Origin: CAZYXO01 sp964651315
GTDB taxonomy: Bacteria; Bacillota_I; Bacilli_A; RF39; UBA660
Length of the DNA: 22,340 nt
Direction: 5' to 3'
Assembly: GCA_964651315.1 (NCBI GenBank)
Contig: CAZYXO010000009.1
Location: 1 to 22,340 of the forward strand
Shown: one piece after another, positions 16,283 through 22,340 of the stretch
Numbering within the stretch: position 1 is the first letter of the stretch
Layout: each line of letters begins with the position of its first letter
The notes under the pieces: generated by a model
The model's database searches: none
Seen by the model: the letters and a program-made list of their open reading frames with translations, nothing else
What the model was told of the DNA's origin: nothing
Translations under genes and position numbers: made by a program

Positions 16283-17369
16283 AACGTTAGAAGAACGTAC
16301 AGAAGAATTATTAAAAAAGGGTAAAGAAAAAGGATATATCACTTATGAAGGACTTGCTGATGCTTTAAAAGGTTTAGAAGTTGATAGTGATAATTTAGAT
16401 GAACTGTATAACAAATTTGTCGATGAAGGAATTCAAGTAGTTACCGAAGATGATGAAGAAACAGGTAAACTTAATTTAACCAAAAAAGAATTAGAAGAAC
16501 CAATTATTTTATCAGAAGAAGAAATAACAAAAGATATGAATATTAATGATCCAGTTCGGATGTATTTAAAGGAAATTGGAAGAATTAGTTTATTATCAAG
16601 TGAAGAAGAGGCAAGTATTTCTATTCGTGTTGCTAATGGAGACGAATTTGCTAAACAAGAACTTGCTGAATCAAATTTAAGATTAGTTGTAAGTATTGCG
16701 AAAAGATATGTAGGTCGTGGTTTATTATTCCTTGATTTAATTCAAGAAGGTAATATCGGTTTAATGAAAGCAGTTGAAAAATTCGATTATGAAAAAGGTT
16801 ACAAATTTTCAACTTATGCTACTTGGTGGATTCGTCAAGCAATAACAAGAGCCCTTGCAGACCAAGCAAGAACAATTAGAGTTCCAGTACATATGGTAGA
16901 AACTATTAATAAAATGGCTAGAATTCAAAGACAAATGACACTAGAGTTAAATCGTGAACCAAGTGATGAAGAAATTGCTAAAAAAATGGGAATTACACCT
17001 GAAAAAGTACGTGAAGTATTAAAAATAAGTCAAGAACCAGTAAGTTTAGAAACACCGATAGGTGAAGAAGAAGACAGCCATTTAGGAGATTTCTTACCAG
17101 ATGAAAATTATGCATCGCCAGAAGAATATACGCAAAATCAAATTTTAAAAGAAGAAATTAAATCTGTATTAATGACATTACAAGAAAGAGAACAACAAGT
17201 TTTGGAACTTCGTTTTGGTTTAATCGATGGGACAAGTCATACTTTAGAAGAAGTAGGTAAGAAATTTAATGTAACAAGAGAAAGAATTCGTCAAATAGAA
17301 GCAAAAGCACTACGTAAACTTCGTCATCCATCAAGAGCAAAAAAATTAAAGGATTTTTTAATTGATTAA
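16269..17369 (+). CDS. rpoD: primary sigma factor RpoD/SigA
   Basis: 366 residues, the length of Firmicutes SigA. It directs RNA polymerase to housekeeping promoters. A region 1.1-like N-terminus (about 1-75) is followed by region 1.2 ('DPVRMYLKEIGRISLLSSEEE'). Region 2 is nearly invariant: 'NLRLVVSIAKRYVGRGLLFL', 'DLIQEGNIGLMKAVEKFDY', 'KFSTYATWWIRQAITRALAD'. Region 3 starts 'VPVHMVETINKM'. Region 4 ends with the -35-binding helix-turn-helix 'TLEEVGKKFNVTRERIRQIE'. It uses AAGGAG (16254-16259), 9 nt before ATG. The conserved protein fits the TATAAT and TTGACA-like boxes in this window. It overlaps dnaG by 14 nt and trmK by 8 nt. Confidence 0.98.
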   Translation: MEEIKTLEERTEELLKKGKEKGYITYEGLADALKGLEVDSDNLDELYNKFVDEGIQVVTEDDEETGKLNLTKKELEEPIILSEEEITKDMNINDPVRMYLKEIGRISLLSSEEEASISIRVANGDEFAKQELAESNLRLVVSIAKRYVGRGLLFLDLIQEGNIGLMKAVEKFDYEKGYKFSTYATWWIRQAITRALADQARTIRVPVHMVETINKMARIQRQMTLELNREPSDEEIAKKMGITPEKVREVLKISQEPVSLETPIGEEEDSHLGDFLPDENYASPEEYTQNQILKEEIKSVLMTLQEREQQVLELRFGLIDGTSHTLEEVGKKFNVTRERIRQIEAKALRKLRHPSRAKKLKDFLID

Positions 17370-17991
17370 TTTAAAATTAAAAACAATTGCTAATCTCATA
17401 AACCAAAATGATTATGTTCTTGATATTGGTACTGATCATGCTTATTTACCAATTTATCTTGTGAAAAATAATATTTGTGAAAATGTAATATGTAGTGATA
17501 TAAGTGAAAATGTAATTAATGTTGCTAAAAATAATATTAAAGAAAATGATTTGGATATTCCTGTTTATTTAAGTAATGGTCTTAAAAGTATTACTGATAA
17601 AAATATAAATACACTCATTGTAAGTGGAATGGGAACGTTTACAATAATAGATATATTACAAAATATTAATAATTTCAAAATCGATAAAATGATTTTATCA
17701 AGCAATAATAATTTATCGATTTTACGCGAATATATTTATAAAATTAATTATTATATTGATGAAGAAATAACAGTTTTTGAAAACAATAAATGGTATGTAA
17801 TAATGAAAGTATTAATTGGAAATAAAAAATTAACTAAAGAAGAATTACAAATTGGGAAATTTAATAAAAATAATTATTCATATTATCAATATTTGTTAGA
17901 TAAATATAACAGATTAAAAGAATTTAATAATTATAATAAAGAAATTAAATATTTAGAGGAGTATATAAATGCAGTACAATTACGGAAATGA
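17362..17991 (+). CDS. trmK: tRNA (adenine22-N1)-methyltransferase TrmK
   Basis: 209 residues. TrmK methylates N1 of A22 in tRNA using SAM. Diagnostic signs are 'VLDIGTDHAYLPIYL' (19-33, the family's DIG(T/S)DHAYLPI motif I) and 'LIVSGMGTFTIIDIL' (the SGMGG motif, with T in place of the last G). The C-terminus is a Lys/Asn-rich helical segment. It starts at TTG 17362, with AAAGGA (17348-17353) 8 nt upstream, and begins within the rpoD 3' end. Its position straight after rpoD matches Bacillus, where the homologue yqfN lies close downstream of sigA. The usual next neighbour, a Nif3/YqfO family gene, is absent. It ends in TGA, the only TGA stop I noted. Confidence 0.9.
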   Translation: MINLKLKTIANLINQNDYVLDIGTDHAYLPIYLVKNNICENVICSDISENVINVAKNNIKENDLDIPVYLSNGLKSITDKNINTLIVSGMGTFTIIDILQNINNFKIDKMILSSNNNLSILREYIYKINYYIDEEITVFENNKWYVIMKVLIGNKKLTKEELQIGKFNKNNYSYYQYLLDKYNRLKEFNNYNKEIKYLEEYINAVQLRK

Positions 17992-18727
17992 CACATTACT
18001 TCATAGTGTTAAGTTTGATTTTTTTAAACTAGAAAGTATTTTAAAGTATGGAATTTTATCTTATAATGAAGCATTAAAAAGAAAAATTCCATATAGTAGA
18101 ACTTATGATGGATACAATGGTGGAGACTATATATCACTAGTTAGATATATTTATGTGAATAGAGATGATATTGAAGGATCATATGATAAACATATTATTA
18201 ATGGTATAAGTTTAATAATTGAAAGTACACCTTATGTCTATAATAAAGAAGAAATATATATTAATCATGCTGATGAAGTATATGTAAAAGATTATATTCC
18301 AACAAGTAATATTGTAGGAATTAATATACCAGAATCATATTTAGATAAACCAATTAGTTCATTACCGATTATTAGATTAACAACTTTTAATTATTCTTAT
18401 ATAAAAAAAAGTTGTGATAATATTATTAATTATTTAAAAAGTTATGGTTATGAAATAGATGTATTCTTTTATAATTTGTTACTAACTAACTTATATAATT
18501 TGAATAATTTATATAAAGATGATCAAAGAGAAGAAACGAAACAGGCGTTTAGAGAAATGGTCGAGCAATTACAAGATTTTATGGCTGAGTGTTATGAAGA
18601 GGCTTTTTGCAATTATTTTAATAAAGACGAAGTATCATTAAGAGAAGTAGTAGAATATATTAGTCATAAATATGGTAATTTACCTATATATGTTTTAAAA
18701 GATAATAAAGACTTAACAAGAAAATAA
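17969..18727 (+). CDS. uncharacterised protein, possibly ADP-ribosyltransferase-like
   Basis: 252 residues, no certain family. It overlaps trmK by 23 nt and has a good ribosome site (AGAGGAG, 17955-17961). The first 140 residues resemble an ART-like fold: 'LLHSVKFDFFKLESILKYGILS' (H12; the usual ART opening is a strand with His or Arg, then a helix ending 'IL..GI.S'), 'YNGGDYISLVRYI' (strand with Ser), and 'HADEVYVKDYIPTSNIVGINIP' (E103, like the late ART strand carrying the catalytic Glu, as in DarT or KptA-like proteins). The order H-S-E fits, but each match is short and the assignment is inference. The C-terminal half is helical, with an acidic stretch 'VEQLQDFMAECYEEAF'. A terminator overlaps its stop. 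Its place in the dnaG-rpoD-trmK operon suggests constitutive expression. Confidence 0.7.
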   Translation: MQYNYGNDTLLHSVKFDFFKLESILKYGILSYNEALKRKIPYSRTYDGYNGGDYISLVRYIYVNRDDIEGSYDKHIINGISLIIESTPYVYNKEEIYINHADEVYVKDYIPTSNIVGINIPESYLDKPISSLPIIRLTTFNYSYIKKSCDNIINYLKSYGYEIDVFFYNLLLTNLYNLNNLYKDDQREETKQAFREMVEQLQDFMAECYEEAFCNYFNKDEVSLREVVEYISHKYGNLPIYVLKDNKDLTRK

Positions 18728-18743
18728 AATGTTAAGTTTTTTT
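18707..18743 (+). terminator. terminator of the dnaG-rpoD-trmK operon
   Basis: AAAGACTTAAC (18707-18717) pairs with GTTAAGTTTTT (18731-18741), 11 bp with one G-U and a 13-nt loop, followed by more T. It includes the last codons of the gene ending at 18727. Confidence 0.7.
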
Positions 18744-18775
18744 GTTCTTAAAAAAGAAAAAAAACAAAAAAAGTA

Positions 18776-18799
18776 TTGTATTTGAAAACAAGGTATAAT
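18776..18799 (+). promoter_or_regulatory. promoter region of the XRE regulator with a possible operator
   Basis: TATAAT at 18794-18799, with no clear -35 at proper spacing. Just upstream, TTGT-a-TTT-g-AAA-ACAA (18776-18791) is a small imperfect palindrome where a repressor would block RNA polymerase. That would fit autoregulation, common for XRE proteins; this is inferred. Confidence 0.4.
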
Positions 18800-18825
18800 A
18801 TAATTTATTTGGAGGTAGAAAGTAT

Positions 18826-19152
18826 ATGAAAATAGAATTAGGAGAAAAAATTAAATTATTAAGAAAGCGTCGTAATTTAAAGCAAGATGATTTAGCAAAA
18901 ATATTAAACATAACAAAAAGTCAGATATCTAATTTAGAAAAAGGAAGGAGAAGTTTAAATTTAGAGCAATTAAATAAGTTATGTATTTATTTTAAAATAG
19001 ATATTTCTTTCTTTTTTGAAGAAGAAATGAATGATGAATGTGTTAGTTTTTTGGATAAAGCAAAAATGATATTTGAAAACAAAGAAATTTCGAGCGTTCA
19101 AAAAGAAGATTTATTTACATCGATAATGAAAATTTATTTAGATTCAAAATAA
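18826..19152 (+). CDS. XRE-family transcriptional regulator
   Basis: 108 residues. The N-terminal helix-turn-helix (about 5-60) is classic: 'LGEKIKLLRKRRNLKQDDLAKILNITKSQISNLEKGRR', then 'LNLEQLNKLCIYFKIDISFFF'. The C-terminal 45 residues ('SFLDKAKMIFENKEISSVQKEDLFTSIMKIYLDSK') are helical and may dimerise, as in SinR or small phage-type repressors. GGAGGT (18811-18816) precedes the ATG by about 10 nt. The next gene, 20 nt downstream, is a broken BRO-domain gene, a type often found with phage-like regulators, so the pair may be a decayed mobile or regulatory module. The regulator itself looks intact. Targets are unknown; its own promoter is the simplest candidate. Confidence 0.9.
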   Translation: MKIELGEKIKLLRKRRNLKQDDLAKILNITKSQISNLEKGRRSLNLEQLNKLCIYFKIDISFFFEEEMNDECVSFLDKAKMIFENKEISSVQKEDLFTSIMKIYLDSK

Positions 19153-19450
19153 AAAAAGAAAGGAGGGATTTTGTGAATCAAGATAAAATGCATTTAATAA
19201 ATAAAATATTTAAAAATGCAACAATTAGAACAGTTTGGAATAAAGAAGAAGAAAAATATTATATTAGTGTAATAGATGTTGTAGGGGTTTTATCTGAAAG
19301 TGATAATCCTAGAAAATATTGGTCTGTGTTAAAAACTCGTTTAAAAAAAGAGGGAAGTGAAACGGCTACAAATTGTAGCCAGTTGAAATTAAAAGCGGAA
19401 GACAAAAAATATAGATTAACTGATGTAGTTGATAAAATCAAAAATTGCAT

Positions 19451-19481
19451 ACTCGTGTATTCATACATGAGTTAAATTTTT
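19451..19481 (+). terminator. hairpin with T run at the break of the BRO remnant
   Basis: ACTCGTGTA pairs with TACATGAGT (19451-19459 with 19464-19472), 9 bp with one G-U and a tight 4-nt loop, then TAAATTTTT. It lies at the end of the truncated frame and could stop transcription from the XRE gene. Confidence 0.45.
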
Positions 19482-19501
19482 CCTTTTGTACATACTTTAA
19501 A

Positions 19502-19574
19502 AACTATAAAAGTTATCAAAAAGTAAAATTAATTATTGCGATTATAACTATTCGTTGTTATAATTTTTATAGTT
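19502..19574. repeat. 73-bp segment bounded by 15-bp inverted repeats
   Basis: The left arm (19502-19516) and right arm (19560-19574) are complementary over 15 nt with a single G-U. Inside is a competing hairpin, ATTATAAC (19541-19548) with GTTATAAT (19557-19564), followed by five T. It may be a MITE-like relic or a switchable RNA structure. No target-site duplication is obvious. Of 19476-19735, the only other contents are the BRO tail and a weak dgt promoter. Confidence 0.4.
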
Positions 19575-19706
19575 GTTGTAAGGGGGAATTAATGATGGAG
19601 CAGTCATTACAAGCGATAACAAATTAGATTATAAATATAAAGAAGAAAAACAAATAGAAAATATCTAGGTTCAAATAAAAAACTTTTATTTTCATATTAT
19701 TTAGTA

Positions 19707-19712
19707 TATAAT
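19707..19712 (+). promoter_or_regulatory. -10 box for the dGTPase gene
   Basis: TATAAT at 19707-19712, with GGAGG (19726-19730) 5 nt before ATG 19736. I see no good -35, so this is tentative. Confidence 0.35.
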
Positions 19713-19735
19713 AAATGTTATTAATGGAGGATATT

Positions 19736-20881
19736 ATGGAAGAAATTAAAAAAAATATGAACAAACATAATAGTACTTTAAGTGAATTTGCTTGTAAAGA
19801 TGAAGATTGCATAAGATTAGAATATGAAGAAGAAGATATAAGGCCACCTTATTTTCATGATTCTGATCGAATAATATTTTCTTTATCTTATAATCGCTAT
19901 GCAGATAAAACTCAAGTTTTTTCTTTTATGGAAAATGACCATATAAGTAGAAGAATGACACATGTGCAATATGTTAGTAAAATAGCAAGAACTATAGGAC
20001 GTGCTCTTAATTTGAATGAAGATTTAATTGAAGCCTCAGCTCTTGGTCATGATTTAGGACATGCACCATTTGGTCATTCTGGTGAAAAAATTTTAAACAT
20101 GATAAGTTTAGAAAATGGCGAAGGATATTTCTTTCACAATATTGAAAGTGTAAGAGCGTTGATGTTTATAGATCGAGATGGACGGGGAGCTAATTTAAGT
20201 GTCCAAGTTCTTGATGCGATAATGGCTCATAATGGCGAAATTGAAAAATGCATGTATGAACCGGTAGAAAAAACCAAAGAAGAATTTTTAAAGGAATATT
20301 ATGAATCTTATAAAAATCCTCATAAAGTATTAGAAATAAGACCGATGACACTAGAAGGTTGTGTAGTAAGAATTAGTGATATAATCGGTTATTTAGGTCG
20401 AGATGTCGAAGATGCTATAATACTTGGATACATAAAACAAAGTGATTTACCAAAATCTGTAACAGAAGTTTTAGGAAAAACAAATCGTGAAATTGTAAAT
20501 ACTTTAGTTATCGATGTAATTAATAATAGTATCGGAAAAAATTATATTAAATTAAGTGAAAGAGTATTTAATGCACTTTCTGAATTAAAAAAATTTAATT
20601 ATGAACATATTTATTACAAAGCAAATAAAAAAGAAACTATTGAACATTATGAAGTAATGTTTAGAAGTTTATTTAGTAAATACTTACATGATTTAGAAAT
20701 AGAAAATAAAGAAAGTGAAATATATAAAATATATTTAAATTCAATGGCCGAAAAATATATTAAAGAAAACACAAAAAGAAGAATAGTTATAGATTTTCTT
20801 GCTGGAATGACAGATGATTTCATTTTAAAAATGTATGATAATAATCAGAAAAAAGAAAAAGAACTTTCAAGAATAAATTAG
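19736..20881 (+). CDS. dGTPase-family HD phosphohydrolase
   Basis: 381 residues. dGTP triphosphohydrolases split dNTPs into nucleoside and triphosphate and help set dNTP pools. The HD motif set is complete: H76 ('RRMTHVQYVSKIARTIGRAL'), H105-D106 ('ALGHDLGHAPFGHSGE') and D215 ('VVRISDIIGYLGRDVEDA'). The 'DRIIFSLSYNRYADKTQVF' segment is an N-terminal hallmark of the family (usually 'R.L.YKTQVF'). Length fits the shorter subgroup (330-450 residues) better than the 505-residue E. coli Dgt. I choose ATG 19736 because GGAGG is 5 nt upstream; an ATG at 19715 precedes that site. Substrate specificity cannot be read from sequence. It has its own terminator and follows the BRO relic. Confidence 0.88.
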   Translation: MEEIKKNMNKHNSTLSEFACKDEDCIRLEYEEEDIRPPYFHDSDRIIFSLSYNRYADKTQVFSFMENDHISRRMTHVQYVSKIARTIGRALNLNEDLIEASALGHDLGHAPFGHSGEKILNMISLENGEGYFFHNIESVRALMFIDRDGRGANLSVQVLDAIMAHNGEIEKCMYEPVEKTKEEFLKEYYESYKNPHKVLEIRPMTLEGCVVRISDIIGYLGRDVEDAIILGYIKQSDLPKSVTEVLGKTNREIVNTLVIDVINNSIGKNYIKLSERVFNALSELKKFNYEHIYYKANKKETIEHYEVMFRSLFSKYLHDLEIENKESEIYKIYLNSMAEKYIKENTKRRIVIDFLAGMTDDFILKMYDNNQKKEKELSRIN

Positions 20882-20915
20882 AAATTACCTAGTATATTTA
20901 ACTAGGTGATTTTTT
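20882..20915 (+). terminator. terminator of the dGTPase gene, enclosing the next gene's ribosome site
   Basis: A 12-bp stem (20882-20893 with 20901-20912, one G-U) with a 7-nt loop, then T to 20915. The right arm contains AGGTGAT (20904-20910), the only Shine-Dalgarno available to the phosphodiesterase gene that follows at once. Confidence 0.75.
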
Positions 20916-21536
20916 ATAATAAAATATATTGCTCATCGAGGTTTAGTTGATGATAAAACAAAAGAAAATACATATGAATCAATAAAAAAAGCACTTGATA
21001 GTGATTTATTTGTAGGAGTAGAAATAGATATTAGAACCTCAAAAGATAATGTTTTTGTTGTTAATCATGATTTAATTGATTATGGTAAAATAATAAGTAA
21101 GAGTAATTATCAAGAATTGAAAAAATATAATGTACCTAAATTAATAGATATTTTAAAAATAAAAACAAATAAAATAATATTAATAGAAATAAAAGAACCA
21201 AATATTGATCATAAGCGTTTAGTTATATTGTTAAATAAATATTCAAAACTAAATATATATGTATGTTCTTTTTATAATAGTATAATAAAAAAAATTAGTG
21301 AAGAAAAACATAATTTTAAACTTGGAGTATTAAACTATGTTTTAAATAGTGAATATAATTATCACTATTATGATTTTATATGTATTTTAAAAAATATTTA
21401 TACAGATACGATTAAAAACTTCTTTGAAAATAATAATATAGAAATATTTATATATGGAAATAATAAAAAACAAGAATATGATATAGTAAACTTTTATATA
21501 GTCGATTATAAAAATATAAAAAGCACTCACAAATAA
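20916..21536 (+). CDS. glycerophosphodiester phosphodiesterase family protein with apparent AUA start
   Basis: 206 residues if read from ATA 20916. The family hydrolyses glycerophosphodiesters, from phospholipid breakdown or wall polymers, to glycerol-3-phosphate and an alcohol. Key residues are in place: H7-R8 ('IAHRG'), N18 ('KENTYES'), E36 and D38 ('GVEIDIRTSKD'), and H51 ('VVNHD'). The C-terminal barrel strands are degenerate, and the protein is shorter than the usual 230-250. From the in-frame TGA at 20907 to the HRG motif there is no ATG, GTG, TTG or CTG; the first common start, TTG 21117, would delete the whole active site. GGTGAT (20905-20910) is 5 nt before ATA 20916, matching the spacing of other genes here. 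One base change would make that codon ATG. It is either a rare AUA start, a silenced gene or a sequencing error. Confidence 0.7.
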   Translation: MIKYIAHRGLVDDKTKENTYESIKKALDSDLFVGVEIDIRTSKDNVFVVNHDLIDYGKIISKSNYQELKKYNVPKLIDILKIKTNKIILIEIKEPNIDHKRLVILLNKYSKLNIYVCSFYNSIIKKISEEKHNFKLGVLNYVLNSEYNYHYYDFICILKNIYTDTIKNFFENNNIEIFIYGNNKKQEYDIVNFYIVDYKNIKSTHK

Positions 21537-21555
21537 GAAAATTAGCCATAATATA
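21529..21555 (+). promoter_or_regulatory. sigma-K-like promoter for the YjcZ-like pair
   Basis: AC (21529-21530), 16 nt, then CATAATATA (21547-21555). This fits the mother-cell sigma-K consensus AC-N16-CATAnnnTA. The transcript would start near 21562, 10 nt before AAAGGAGG (21572-21579). The consensus is loose, but placement before YjcZ-like genes supports it. Confidence 0.4.
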
Positions 21556-21587
21556 TATTGAAAAGACTTATAAAGGAGGAATGATTC

Positions 21588-21686
21588 ATGAACGGTTGTG
21601 GAAATAATAACAACGGAGGACTGGGAGCAGCTATTATTTTAGTACTATTTATTTTATTAATAATTATCGTAGGGGCTTATATTTAG
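21588..21686 (+). CDS. tiny YjcZ-like sporulation membrane protein 1
   Basis: 32 residues: a Gly/Asn stretch with one Cys ('MNGCGNNNNGG') followed by one hydrophobic helix (about 13-28) ending in Gly ('FILLIIIVGAYI'). This closely follows the YjcZ family of tiny spore-former proteins, a Gly-rich start then 'FALIVVLFILLIIVGA'. The role of that family is unknown; some members are sporulation-induced. AAAGGAGG (21572-21579) lies 8 nt before the ATG, the best ribosome site in the window. A sigma-K-like promoter precedes it. A second tiny protein follows 30 nt later. Confidence 0.8.
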   Translation: MNGCGNNNNGGLGAAIILVLFILLIIIVGAYI

Positions 21687-21716
21687 TCTTTAAGAATAGA
21701 CATAAGGAGGTGCACC

Positions 21717-21848
21717 TTGGCTAGTTGTGGCTGCAATAAAAATACACAAAAAGAGTGTTGTAACGATAACAATGGGAATTATGTATTTGTGGTATTAATA
21801 CTATATATACTTTTAGCAATTATTATCGGTGGTATACTTTTTTATTAG
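21717..21848 (+). CDS. tiny Cys-rich YjcZ-like membrane protein 2
   Basis: 43 residues from TTG, with AAGGAGGTG (21704-21712) just upstream. The sequence opens 'MASCGCNKNTQKECCNDNNG': four Cys in the first 15 residues, then one membrane helix (about 22-42, 'YVFVVLILYILLAIIIGGIL'). It has the YjcZ-like plan of polar head and hydrophobic tail, but the head is Cys/Asn-rich instead of Gly/Tyr-rich. The CxC and CC pairs could bind metal or cross-link in a spore layer; that is inference. It is probably co-transcribed with the preceding gene and ends at a terminator. Confidence 0.7.
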   Translation: MASCGCNKNTQKECCNDNNGNYVFVVLILYILLAIIIGGILFY

Positions 21849-21880
21849 AAGGTTTAAGAAGTTTAACACCTTCTTTTTTT
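21847..21880 (+). terminator. terminator after the YjcZ-like pair
   Basis: AGAAGGT (21847-21853) pairs with ACCTTCT (21868-21874), with four more inner pairs past a bulged C, then a T run to 21880. It has no T run on the opposite strand, so it serves the plus-strand genes. Confidence 0.75.
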
Positions 21881-22253
21881 AAAAATATTTAGTAGTTAAA
21901 ATATTGTATACTTCTTCAGGAGTATATTTTGGTTTACTTTTATGAAAATCTGGTATTAAATGTAAATGAAAGTGCTTTATTGCTTGACTTTCACCATAAT
22001 TAAATAAAGTTGTTAAAGATTTTTTATCTAATTTTTTCATTAATATTTTCGAAATATCATTACTAATTTTCATAATATGATTAACAATTTCATTATCAAG
22101 TTCAGTGAAATCATTGTAATGTTTTTTTGGAATAATTAAAGTATGTCCATCATTATTTGGATAAGCATCCAATATAACAATTACAAAATCATCTTCATAT
22201 AATTTTAAACTTTTAACTTCATTATTAATAATTTTACAAAATAAACAATTCAT
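21879..22253 (-). CDS. HIT-family (histidine triad) nucleotide-binding protein
   Basis: 124 residues. HIT proteins are small cytoplasmic hydrolases or transferases acting on AMP-linked substrates such as adenosine phosphoramidates or Ap4A. The triad is plain, H-F-H-L-H-L-I-P (about 94-101). The N-terminus has the usual 'CLFCKIINNEV' (C3, C6, a zinc-site pair), followed by 'LYEDDFVIVILDAYPNNDGHTLIIPKKHY', the family's core strand. It is a little shorter than the common 135-145 residues. Ribosome site AGAAGG precedes the ATG at 22253, and an extended -10 promoter lies just upstream. It converges on the YjcZ-like pair. Exact substrate unknown. Confidence 0.93.
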   Translation of the reverse strand: MNCLFCKIINNEVKSLKLYEDDFVIVILDAYPNNDGHTLIIPKKHYNDFTELDNEIVNHIMKISNDISKILMKKLDKKSLTTLFNYGESQAIKHFHLHLIPDFHKSKPKYTPEEVYNILTTKYF

Positions 22254-22275
22254 AGTTTACCTTCTTTCTCTCTTT

Positions 22276-22284
22276 ATTATACCA
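22276..22284 (-). promoter_or_regulatory. extended -10 promoter of the HIT gene
   Basis: On the minus strand TGGTATAAT is a perfect extended -10 (TGn plus TATAAT), which needs no strong -35; the position 17 nt upstream reads only CTGATG. Beyond it, 22285-22340 shows only a short palindrome (AGAAAT-A-ATTTCT, 22303-22315) and no gene. Confidence 0.6.
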
Positions 22285-22340
22285 AAGAATATTAAAAACA
22301 TCAGAAATAATTTCTTACAACAATTATCGACAAAAATAAT

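Larger units (their letters stand above)
19173..19668 (+). pseudogene. remnant of a BRO-N domain (phage antirepressor/DinD-like) gene
   Basis: The reading frame begins at GTG 19173 with AGGAGG (19161-19166) and gives 87 residues of a clear BRO-N domain: 'TVWNKEEEKYYISVIDVVGVLSESDNP', 'YWSVLKTRLKKEGSETATNC', then 'YRLTDVVD' (to 19433). Intact relatives go on with 'TEQLFRLIQSIPSPKAEPFK' and reach about 270 residues. Here the sequence switches to 13 unrelated residues and a stop at 19475. About 110 nt later an open frame with no start, 19585-19668, encodes 'GINDGAVITSDNKLDYKY' and a Lys/Glu-rich end, which looks like the C-terminal tail of the same family. I read it as one gene with a large internal deletion or replacement. 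BRO-N proteins bind DNA and occur in phages and mobile elements. The N-terminal call is firm; the tail is tentative. Confidence 0.7.

Noticed and set aside
17985..17995. TGA at the end of trmK read as Trp (mycoplasma code)
   Set aside because: It would add only five residues to trmK. No other gene has an internal TGA, and Trp is TGG in the genes checked, so the standard code is sufficient.
19445..19627. 60-codon open frame between the XRE/BRO genes and the dGTPase gene
   Set aside because: No ribosome site, no protein-like composition, and it runs across hairpins and in a different frame from the BRO tail.
1..22340. CRISPR arrays, tRNA or rRNA genes, insertion sequences with transposase
   Set aside because: No direct repeat-spacer series, no tRNA-like cloverleaf or CCA ends, and no transposase motifs were seen.

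Overview
The window is very AT-rich and reads as a piece of a low-GC Firmicutes (Bacilli) chromosome with a small, compact gene set, the kind seen in uncultured gut lineages related to the Mollicutes. Tryptophan is encoded by TGG in the proteins I checked, no gene needs UGA as a sense codon, and trmK ends in TGA, so I read it with the standard bacterial code. A GPR-type spore protease, two tiny YjcZ-like proteins and a VrrA/YqfQ-like protein suggest an endospore former or a recent descendant of one. The lineage assignment is inference.

Layout. 1-900: a DUF4282-type membrane protein converges on a minus-strand VrrA/YqfQ-like small protein, followed by a divergent promoter region. 904-2601: a large signal-anchored extracytoplasmic protein ending at two tandem hairpins. 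2849-9673: lon, its terminator, gpr, uvrC, a small membrane-anchored acidic protein and mtaB. 9712-12819: a SWIM-SNF2 helicase-like protein with a strong terminator. 12924-14445: a secreted thioester-domain-like protein whose 3' end overlaps a sortase-like gene, then a strong terminator. 14555-18727: the macromolecular-synthesis cluster dnaG-rpoD-trmK, extended by a gene with an ADP-ribosyltransferase-like look; every junction overlaps, so this is one operon. 18826-19668: an XRE regulator followed by a broken BRO-domain gene and small inverted repeats, the only accessory-looking stretch. 19736-20881: a dGTPase-family HD protein with a terminator. 20916-21536: a glycerophosphodiester phosphodiesterase with no ATG, GTG or TTG start. 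21588-21848: two tiny cysteine-containing YjcZ-like proteins behind a sigma-K-like promoter. 21879-22253: a minus-strand HIT-family protein.

Most of the content is housekeeping: proteolysis, nucleotide-excision repair, tRNA modification, primase, the main sigma factor and nucleotide metabolism. The best candidates for new biology are four. First, a thioester-domain/sortase pair in which the thioester Cys, the sortase Arg and the membrane part of the sorting signal all seem to be missing. Second, a phosphodiesterase gene that appears to start at AUA with its Shine-Dalgarno inside the upstream terminator. Third, an ART-like protein coupled to the rpoD operon. Fourth, a very short GPR. Several genes also use a downstream-shifted Shine-Dalgarno core, GGTGAT or AGTGAT, 3-5 nt before the start.
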